Assembly (NCBI GenBank): GCA_937901105.1
Contig: CALCHD010000067.1
Span: 1-5,934, forward strand
Source of the DNA: an uncultured Bacteroidales bacterium
GTDB lineage: Bacteria > Bacteroidota > Bacteroidia > Bacteroidales > UBA932
DNA length: 5,934 nucleotides
Direction: 5' to 3'
Made by a program: the position numbers and the translations under genes. The stretch's first letter is position 1. The number at the start of each line of letters is the position of its first letter. Under the pieces are notes generated by a model that saw only the letters and a program-made list of their open reading frames with translations, searched no databases and was not told where the DNA came from. Of this stretch, positions 1 to 4,844 are shown piece by piece.

Positions 1-1
1 G

Positions 2-325
2 CTTTCAACGGTTTTCAGCGAGGGACAGCAGTCCATAGTATTCCTCAACCGCCGCGGATATAATTCCGCAATAACCTGCCGCGTGTGCGGCGAGGCTATA
101 AATTGCCCCCATTGCTCTGTGTCTCTGACCTATCACACGAGAAAGCCCCTCGGCAAAAGCGAGGATGCGGCGGAATATTTCAGAGTTAGAAGAGAGCGGG
201 GAATGCTGGCATGCCACTACTGCGGATATAAGACCCGCCTCCCCGAGATATGTCCCTCCTGCGGAGCGGAGCATTTCCGCTTTATGGGATGCGGCACTCA
301 GAAGGCAGAGGAGGAGCTGGATGAG
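2..325 (+). other. priA: PriA (replication restart helicase) zinc-binding segment, fragment
   Basis: The translation opens with a helicase-like block ending FLNRRGY, then four CxxC pairs at Cys26/29, Cys35/38, Cys71/74 and Cys84/87, then the motif GCGTQKAEEEL. This order and the spacing of the outer pairs match the two-zinc insert of PriA, which reloads the replicative helicase at stalled forks. The gap between pairs two and three is about 18 residues longer than in E. coli PriA, filled by a charged insert near residues 47-67. Only ~105 of the usual ~700-800 residues are present: the N-terminal DNA-binding and helicase parts lie beyond the left edge, and the C-terminal helicase lobe is replaced by SbcC coiled coil. 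FLNRRGY with MGCGTQ resembles Clostridia PriA more than Bacteroidota PriA, where I recall FQNRRGF; this is from memory. The right boundary is approximate (300-330). Confidence 0.8.
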
Positions 326-2272
326 AAGGTGAAGGCCTTGGGTATAGAGCAGCTGAGAAAGGAGAAGGAGAATTTGCAGGGCTTGCAAAGGGATGTTGAG
401 GCTGCAGCTGAGCTTGAGAAGGAGCTGGCTGCTGCCAGGCAGGCTTATTCTGCAGGGCAGGCAAATATTGCACCGGCGCAGAGTGCAATGGCAGAGCAGA
501 AGAATGAGCTGGAGCGTTTGGAGAAAGAGCATGAGAGGAGGAAGCAGAGTGTTAGAGATGTGGTGAAGGAGATGCGTATGCGTCTTGCGCAGGCATTGGG
601 GCAGGAGGACAATACCTGTCCGGTTTGCGGTCAGCTGGTGAGTGTGCTGCAGGATGATTCCATTCTGGATGCCGAGGCAGCTCAAGCCCAGAAGGAGTTG
701 GATGCCCAGAAACAAAGATACAGGGAGCTGGAGGCTGAGGTTAAGGTGCTTGGCGGAGATGTGGAGAGGAAGTCTGAGCAGCTCGCTCAGGCTCAGGAGA
801 AGATTAGCGGGATGCCGCAGGAGGGGCTGCAGGAGAAAATAGATGCCCTTGCAGGAAAAATTGATGAGGGAGAGAGATTGGAGAAGGAATTGAAGAGATT
901 GTCGGGAGTACATAGGGAGGCTGTAGAGGCGGCTTCTGCCAAAAATATGGAAGTGGTTAAGGCTCAGGAGGAGGAGAAGAGAGTAAGGGGTGAGATGGAT
1001 AGGTTGAAAGATGAGCTGGAGGCACTTTCTGGCGCAATTTCTGCGGCGCAGAAGGAGGTTGAAGGGCTCCTTGAGGGTTCTTGCGGATGGGAGGCAGACT
1101 GGAGAGAGGATGCCCAGAGGTTTGTGAAGGAGATTACAGCTAAGGCTAAGGAGTATGCGGGCAGGAGGGAGAAGGCTGCCCAGCTGTCTGCGGCCATTGT
1201 AGGGATGGAGCCGGCAGTTGCCCAGGTGGCGGATGCCAGGGAGAGGATTCTGGAGGCTATGCCGCACTGGAGGGGTGATGTTGGAGAGGCTGTGGCGGTT
1301 AAGAATCTTCAGCAGGTGTGGGGAGAGCTGGAGAGACAGGTGAATTCCCTTTTGAGTGTGATTGCCCTAAGTGGAGAGGAGGCGCAGAAGAGCAAGGCTG
1401 CTGTGGATGCGTTTTTGGATGCTGATAAGCGGTTTGGCTGGGAGCGTCTGGTAGCCCTTAATGGTATATCGCCTGCTCAGGCTGCCCAGGCAGGAGAGAT
1501 GATTTCTGGCAAGAGGAATAACCTTGCGGTTGCACTTAAACGCTTGGAGGATGCGCAAAAAGCCTCTGCTGCAATGCTTGAGAGCAGGCCACAGGGTGAG
1601 GGTGAGAGCCTGGAGACTCTAGAGGAGAAGCTGAAAGGGCTGCTTGCTGCCCAGGAAGGTCTGATTACTGCCAAGGCATTGATTGAGAAGGAGATTGCAG
1701 ATGATGATGCCAACAGAATGAAAAAGGGGGACACTTCCCGTCTGGATGCCCTTAAGGCGGAGGCCGAGAAGTGGGGTGCCTTTAACAGGCTGTATGGAGA
1801 CAAGGAGGGAAATACCCTTAAGAAGATTGCCCAGTCTTTTATTCTGGAGTCTTTGCTCAATGCTGCTAACCAGCATTTGCAGAATATGGCTCCCCGCTAC
1901 AGGCTGCTGGTGGTGCCTGGGTCGCTGGAGCTTAAGCTGGAGGACAAGTACAATGGGTTCTCTACAAGAAGCACCAATACAATATCGGGAGGAGAGTCAT
2001 TCCTGGTTTCCCTCTCATTGGCGCTTGCCCTGGCAGATTTTGGGCAGCATCTGGGTGTTTCAACACTGTTTATTGATGAGGGGTTTGGAACCTTGAGCGG
2101 TGAACCGCTGCAGAATGCCATAAATACCTTGCGCACTCTGCATTCCCAGGCTGGAAGGCAGGTGGGCATCATCTCCCATAGGGAGGAGCTCCGCGAGAGC
2201 ATTCCGGTGCAGATTAAGGTGAATATGGCTGCAGGAAGCTCTGTGTCTCAGGTGGTGATATCTGTCAGGTGA
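2..2272 (+). CDS. sbcC: Chimeric ORF: PriA zinc-binding segment fused in frame to SbcC C-terminal part (5' partial)
   Basis: The frame is open from codon 2-4 to the TGA at 2270-2272 (756 codons) and has no real start in the window; the GTG at 83 lies inside the PriA zinc domain and is not a start. Codons 1 to ~105 are PriA-like. The rest matches SbcC, the ATPase subunit of the SbcCD (Rad50/Mre11-type) nuclease that processes DNA ends and hairpins in the cytoplasm. Visible SbcC parts are a Glu/Lys/Gln-rich coiled coil, a zinc hook CPVCG (Cys206, Cys209), a long return coiled coil, an ABC signature SGGES (662-666), Walker B LFIDE followed by GFGTLS (689-699), and an H-loop His726 in IISHRE. About 550 residues follow the hook, as in E. 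coli SbcC. The N-terminal lobe with Walker A and the Q-loop is missing, so this product could not form a complete ATPase. No sbcD is visible. SbcC assignment is secure; whether the fused gene is real is not. Confidence 0.85.
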   Translation, partial: LSTVFSEGQQSIVFLNRRGYNSAITCRVCGEAINCPHCSVSLTYHTRKPLGKSEDAAEYFRVRRERGMLACHYCGYKTRLPEICPSCGAEHFRFMGCGTQKAEEELDEKVKALGIEQLRKEKENLQGLQRDVEAAAELEKELAAARQAYSAGQANIAPAQSAMAEQKNELERLEKEHERRKQSVRDVVKEMRMRLAQALGQEDNTCPVCGQLVSVLQDDSILDAEAAQAQKELDAQKQRYRELEAEVKVLGGDVERKSEQLAQAQEKISGMPQEGLQEKIDALAGKIDEGERLEKELKRLSGVHREAVEAASAKNMEVVKAQEEEKRVRGEMDRLKDELEALSGAISAAQKEVEGLLEGSCGWEADWREDAQRFVKEITAKAKEYAGRREKAAQLSAAIVGMEPAVAQVADARERILEAMPHWRGDVGEAVAVKNLQQVWGELERQVNSLLSVIALSGEEAQKSKAAVDAFLDADKRFGWERLVALNGISPAQAAQAGEMISGKRNNLAVALKRLEDAQKASAAMLESRPQGEGESLETLEEKLKGLLAAQEGLITAKALIEKEIADDDANRMKKGDTSRLDALKAEAEKWGAFNRLYGDKEGNTLKKIAQSFILESLLNAANQHLQNMAPRYRLLVVPGSLELKLEDKYNGFSTRSTNTISGGESFLVSLSLALALADFGQHLGVSTLFIDEGFGTLSGEPLQNAINTLRTLHSQAGRQVGIISHREELRESIPVQIKVNMAAGSSVSQVVISVR
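617..631 (+). other. SbcC/Rad50 zinc hook
   Basis: The codons read Cys-Pro-Val-Cys-Gly between two long heptad-rich segments. In SbcC/Rad50 proteins this CxxC at the coiled-coil apex joins two subunits through a shared zinc ion. Its presence shows that the coiled-coil tip is intact, with roughly 95 residues of the ascending coil before it and the full descending coil after it. Confidence 0.88.
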
Positions 2273-2313
2273 TTGAAGAGATGTGTGTGTCTGGCATATG
2301 ATGGCAGATATGA

Positions 2314-2760
2314 TCAGTGAAGCTTGTTATGCATATATTCCTGAATGGCATCGCAAACCTTTGTGGCAGGTTTTCTCAGCAGCCAGATAATGAAGCTGCC
2401 AGTGAAGATGCCAATGATGTTGGCAACAAAGTCAAGCGGATCTGATTCCCTGTAGGTTGTAAACAAGCCTTGAGCGGTTTCGGTAAAGGCGGCAAAGGCA
2501 AGGCCTGAGATGATCAGGCATGCGAAGAGGTGCTTTTGGCCTATTTTTATGTTCTTGTTGTAGCTGAGCATCAGCCAGCCTGCAAATGGATAGGCAAAGT
2601 ACATAAGGAAATGGGCAATCTTGTCCATAGGGATGCCCAGGAAATATTTTGGCAGTTCCGGTGTCTTGTCAGACAAGTCCAGCAGTGTAAGGCACAGGAC
2701 AGCAACTATGTATGCCGCAAAAAGGGCTGATACTGCAGTGTATGTGATTCTTCTCTTCAT
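2314..2760 (-). CDS. VanZ-like family integral membrane protein
   Basis: The product has 148 residues with four predicted membrane segments at about 7-28, 47-66, 77-96 and 111-128, starting after a basic MKRR end. Family motifs are visible: DKIAHF (46-51) at the start of helix 2, then E94..Q97 and R104..D107..D110..AN..G, the conserved acidic/polar set of the VanZ-like fold. VanZ itself gives low-level teicoplanin resistance in enterococci, but most small VanZ-like proteins in Bacteroidota have no known role, and resistance should not be inferred here. The gene converges on the sbcC-like frame with a 41-base gap. The ATG at 2760 lies just downstream of a TAnnTTTG promoter element and has no clear Shine-Dalgarno, so the message probably has a very short leader. 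Confidence 0.82.
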   Translation of the reverse strand: MKRRITYTAVSALFAAYIVAVLCLTLLDLSDKTPELPKYFLGIPMDKIAHFLMYFAYPFAGWLMLSYNKNIKIGQKHLFACLIISGLAFAAFTETAQGLFTTYRESDPLDFVANIIGIFTGSFIIWLLRKPATKVCDAIQEYMHNKLH

Positions 2761-2767
2761 TGCAGTG

Positions 2768-2775
2768 CAAAAGTA
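2768..2775 (-). promoter_or_regulatory. Bacteroidota -7 promoter element for the vanZ-like gene
   Basis: On the minus strand this reads TACTTTTG, an exact TAnnTTTG match, followed by CACTGCA and then the ATG. Transcription would start at or within a few bases of the start codon. No TTG-type -33 element is seen 19-21 bases upstream; that position falls in the terminator hairpin of the preceding operon. The match is good but lacks its partner box. Confidence 0.55.
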
Positions 2776-2777
2776 TG

Positions 2778-2806
2778 AAAAAAAGGGGGATTAATCATCC
2801 CCCTTT
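2778..2806 (-). terminator. Intrinsic terminator of the ECF sigma operon
   Basis: Read on the minus strand, the arms AAAGGGGGAT and ATCCCCCTTT (2797-2806 and 2782-2791) form a perfect 10-bp stem with a 5-base loop, and the T run spans 2784-2778. The hairpin contains the last codons and the TAA (2793-2791) of the head-GIN gene, so terminator and coding end overlap. It separates the operon from the vanZ-like gene. Confidence 0.88.
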
Positions 2807-3663
2807 CTTATGTTTGAACCTCTGTCTACGTTAACTATATTAGGATTGCCGTAGTGTGTGATGCTGGACATTTTGCTCACCATTATTTTAAGTGTTCCGG
2901 TGCATCTTACCTTTGCGCTGCTGGCTCCGGTAACCTCTGCATATCCGTCTTTAGCGCTGTAGTCCTTGGCCTTTAGATTGCTGGCGCCGGAAGTCTCTGA
3001 CTTGAAGTAGCTGGTTGAACCGTCCAGCTTTATTGTAGAAGCTCCGCTGCAGCTGGTCTCTGTGTATTTGTGCTCACCGGTTACGTGTACGTTTGATGCT
3101 CCGCTGGCCTCTATGTCAAGGTCTCTGCTGTTGCCTTCTATGGTTATGTTGCTCGCACCTGATGCGTCTGCCTCAATGCTATTGGAGAAGTCTCCTGTAA
3201 TGGTGATGTTTGATGCTCCGCTGCACTCTATTGTAAGCTCGCTTCCGCTGATCTGCAACCCTTTTACGGAGGTTGCTCCGCTGAGGTCTATATCAAGCTC
3301 GCGGGTCTTGAAGGTGCCTGTTGCGGTAAGGTTTGCTGCTCCCGACAGTTCTATGTCTTCAATTGTAGGCATCTGCAGGTATACCTTTATCCCTTCTTTG
3401 TTGTTGAGCATCTTTACGTTTGGCTTCATTGAGAGGATAAGCTCCCCCTGGAAGTATTTTACCTCAATGTACTCTTCGTAAGCCTCATCACATACTATGG
3501 TTACACCTTTTTCGTTACCCTCTGTTACCTCTATGCTGAAGATTGATCCCGCCTCGATGCTTTTTATTGTACCAAAATCGAATTTCTTTGTAACTGTGCC
3601 GTTTGCAAAAAGAGACAACGTTACAATCTGCAAAACTGCCAATAGCATTAATGTCTTTTTCAT
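2791..3663 (-). CDS. Secreted head-GIN domain (DUF2807) protein with eight SGA repeats
   Basis: The product has 290 residues. An N-terminal signal peptide (MKKTLMLLAVLQIVTLSLFA, cleavage likely near residue 20) has no lipobox Cys, so export to the periplasm or surface is expected rather than lipid anchoring. Residues ~24-260 match the head-GIN/DUF2807 type, a right-handed beta-helix-like fold annotated as a putative autotransporter adhesin head. Eight copies of SGA(S/A/T) or TGAS start at 107, 128, 148, 168, 187, 206, 225 and 245, one per 19-21 residues as expected for helix rungs. The end, with GNPNIVNV, is typical of the family. It is the last gene of the sigma operon, 19 bases after the membrane-protein gene, behind an A-rich leader without Shine-Dalgarno. 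The biochemical role of the family is not settled; adhesin is only a database label. Confidence 0.87.
   Translation of the reverse strand: MKKTLMLLAVLQIVTLSLFANGTVTKKFDFGTIKSIEAGSIFSIEVTEGNEKGVTIVCDEAYEEYIEVKYFQGELILSMKPNVKMLNNKEGIKVYLQMPTIEDIELSGAANLTATGTFKTRELDIDLSGATSVKGLQISGSELTIECSGASNITITGDFSNSIEADASGASNITIEGNSRDLDIEASGASNVHVTGEHKYTETSCSGASTIKLDGSTSYFKSETSGASNLKAKDYSAKDGYAEVTGASSAKVRCTGTLKIMVSKMSSITHYGNPNIVNVDRGSNIRKGDD
2917..3345 (-). repeat. Protein-level tandem repeat (8 x ~20 residues, SGAS core)
   Basis: Eight degenerate repeats of about 60 bases code for a short strand, the SGAS turn and another strand with N-I/V-T. Copies differ enough in DNA that slippage does not look recent; the periodicity reflects beta-helix rungs rather than a recently expanded array. 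Confidence 0.7.
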
Positions 3664-3682
3664 ATTTGTGTGTTTTTAATTG

Positions 3683-4237
3683 TTAATAATCTGTTTCGGT
3701 TACGCCTCCTTGGGCGTATAGTGTCTTGAAGCTTTTTAAAGAGGAGCTTTTTGCCTTGTAGTAGCGGATGAGTATTTCCGCCCTTTTCTCTAGTGAAAGT
3801 TCTGCCGGAAGCTGCTCTTCCAGAGGCACTGCCTCTTCTGTTATAGTCTTGAGGTTGTTGATCATATATTGCTCATCTTCTCCGAGCATCTGCAGAATCT
3901 CCGATTCCTCAATGTATATCTGTTGTGCGCATTTCTTTATTTCATGGCGGTAGAACATCTCCTGCACAGACGGGTTGAGCGTAGCAAACATCCCTATAGC
4001 CACTACTGCTGCCACCGATGCCGCTGAAATGATTCTCCTGCGGTTCCAGAAGGAGATCTTCTTGCTGTGTGGAGCAGTTGATTCTGTCTGTGGAGCTGAT
4101 GCTTTTGCCTGTGAGGCTGACTCATTCAGTTCCTGCGCTGCCAGTCTGGCAATAAAGCGCTCCTTGTGCCCTTGTGGCATCTCATAGCTGTCCAACTGCT
4201 CCAGATTGTCATTTATGTATTTTTCCAAGTTTTCCAT
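3683..4237 (-). CDS. Single-pass membrane protein, putative anti-sigma factor of the ECF operon
   Basis: The product has 184 residues: a cytoplasmic-looking N-terminal part with GHKERFIARL (23-32), a Ser/Ala/Gln-rich linker (38-58), a basic patch (KK...NRRR, 59-68), one membrane helix (about 69-87), and a C-terminal part of ~95 residues with acidic helices and an exported-side YYKAKSS segment. The H..RF...L segment followed by linker and one helix recurs in Bacteroidota proteins encoded directly after ECF sigma factors. I see no zinc-binding ZAS motif (HxxxCxxC), so if it is an anti-sigma factor it is of a different type. The start overlaps the end of the sigma gene by 29 bases, which suggests coupled translation and matched amounts. 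Anti-sigma function is inferred from position and topology only. Confidence 0.75.
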   Translation of the reverse strand: MENLEKYINDNLEQLDSYEMPQGHKERFIARLAAQELNESASQAKASAPQTESTAPHSKKISFWNRRRIISAASVAAVVAIGMFATLNPSVQEMFYRHEIKKCAQQIYIEESEILQMLGEDEQYMINNLKTITEEAVPLEEQLPAELSLEKRAEILIRYYKAKSSSLKSFKTLYAQGGVTETDY

Positions 4238-4730
4238 CTTGCTGTTGTCTTGATTTATATATGGCTGCTGCCAGCTTCTCTTTTGCCCTGCTGTAGAGAC
4301 TCCGCAGTGTTGTCTCCTTTGTGCCGGTTATCTGCTCAATCTCCTGGTAGTCATACCCCTCAAAGAGGTGGAGGGAGAGGATTGTACGGTAATTGTCGGG
4401 AAGAAGGAGGAGTGCCTTCTTTACATCCTCTATGGTGTACTGCATCTGCGCTGGCGGCCCGGGTGGTGTCTGCTCCCTGTATTCCTCCAGGAACTCCCTG
4501 GTGCGGTGCCTTTCCCTCAATTTGTCAAGAGATTTGCGGATGCACACGCTCTTGAGCCAGGCGGGGAGGTTCTCTATCTCCTCTTTGTTGGGATAATGGT
4601 GGTACTTTATAATGGTGTCCTGCATTATCTCCTCTGCATCCTGGCTGTTGCCCACAATACGCAGGCTGGTGGCGTATAGCCCCTGCGAGTATTTGTCGTA
4701 TACCTGTTCTATGTGGTTAAGCCTGTTCAT
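4209..4730 (-). CDS. ECF-type RNA polymerase sigma factor (sigma-70 family)
   Basis: The product has 173 residues, the normal ECF size. Region 2 covers about 6-75 and includes DAEEIMQDTIIKYHHY (31-46), the core-binding and -10 recognition helix; a Pro-rich linker lies at 88-94. Region 4 covers about 100-156 with LLLLPDNYRTILSLHLFEGYDYQEI reduced to its key parts: LP at 110-111, YDYQEIEQI at 126-134, and the recognition helix TTLRSLYSRAKEKL (140-153). Region 3 is absent, as in ECF factors. It would direct RNA polymerase to a dedicated promoter set, usually in response to an envelope signal released by a partner. The ATG at 4730 is favoured by an AGAGGA Shine-Dalgarno (4736-4741) five bases upstream, and by the ECF-like promoter just beyond it. 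It heads the operon with the membrane protein and head-GIN genes. Confidence 0.92.
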   Translation of the reverse strand: MNRLNHIEQVYDKYSQGLYATSLRIVGNSQDAEEIMQDTIIKYHHYPNKEEIENLPAWLKSVCIRKSLDKLRERHRTREFLEEYREQTPPGPPAQMQYTIEDVKKALLLLPDNYRTILSLHLFEGYDYQEIEQITGTKETTLRSLYSRAKEKLAAAIYKSRQQQDGKLGKIHK

Positions 4731-4735
4731 CTGGT

Positions 4736-4741
4736 TCCTCT
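4736..4741 (-). promoter_or_regulatory. Shine-Dalgarno site of the ECF sigma gene
   Basis: On the minus strand this reads AGAGGA, five bases before the ATG at 4730. The other starts in this window have A-rich leaders without such a site, so this gene stands out and its start is well supported. Confidence 0.6.
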
Positions 4742-4753
4742 TTTCACTTATAT

Positions 4754-4779
4754 GACGTAGGGATTTTCCCTTTGTTGCA
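4754..4779 (-). promoter_or_regulatory. Candidate ECF-type (autoregulatory) promoter
   Basis: On the minus strand TGCAAC (4779-4774) is followed by a 16-base spacer and CGTC (4757-4754). AAC at -35 and CGTC at -10 with about 16 bases between is the general ECF promoter pattern. Transcription would start around 4747, giving a leader of about 17 bases that includes the Shine-Dalgarno. No comparably good TTG/TAnnTTTG pair faces the sigma gene. Recognition by the encoded sigma factor is an inference. Confidence 0.55.
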
Positions 4780-4806
4780 GTTTTGATGAAAATTTTTGTA
4801 AATTTG
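4775..4806 (+). promoter_or_regulatory. Candidate housekeeping promoter of the dipeptidase gene
   Basis: TTG at 4775-4777 (within TTTGTTG, 4771-4777), a 21-base spacer and TAAATTTG at 4799-4806 fit the Bacteroidota primary promoter form TTG-N19-21-TAnnTTTG. Transcription would start near 4812, leaving about a 33-base A/T-rich leader before the ATG at 4845. Confidence 0.55.
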
Positions 4807-4829
4807 TTGATACACTAAAGCAAATTTAC
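4798..4829. repeat. Perfect 9-bp inverted repeat in the divergent promoter region
   Basis: GTAAATTTG (4798-4806) and CAAATTTAC (4821-4829) are exact reverse complements separated by 14 bases. The left arm contains the dipeptidase -7 element. The centre falls close to the predicted start of transcription, so a DNA-level operator is more likely than an RNA hairpin, but neither is shown. A/T richness raises the chance of coincidence. Confidence 0.6.
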
Positions 4830-4844
4830 TTAAAAATATACATT

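Noticed and set aside
83..88. GTG start for the first gene
   Set aside because: The GTG encodes Val within the first CxxC pair of the PriA zinc domain, and the frame upstream continues open with clear PriA sequence.
5..1267. 420-codon open frame antisense to the PriA-SbcC frame
   Set aside because: It is Leu/Ser-rich low-complexity sequence produced by the GAG/CAG/AAG-rich codons of the coiled coil on the other strand; it has no recognisable domain or promoter.
2258..2311. Inverted repeat ATATCTGTCA / TGGCAGATAT around the sbcC stop codon
   Set aside because: A 10-bp stem with one G-U pair is possible on the plus strand, but the loop is 34 bases and no T run follows, so it is too weak to call a terminator.
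2314..2760. Glycopeptide resistance gene vanZ
   Set aside because: Only the family fold is shared; no van cluster is present and small VanZ-like proteins are common without a resistance role.
3062..3481. 139-codon plus-strand frame antisense to the head-GIN repeats
   Set aside because: It mirrors the repeat-coding region and has no independent support.
4166..4679. Plus-strand open frames antisense to the sigma factor gene
   Set aside because: They are shadows of the sigma coding frame; no domains, no start signals and biased composition.
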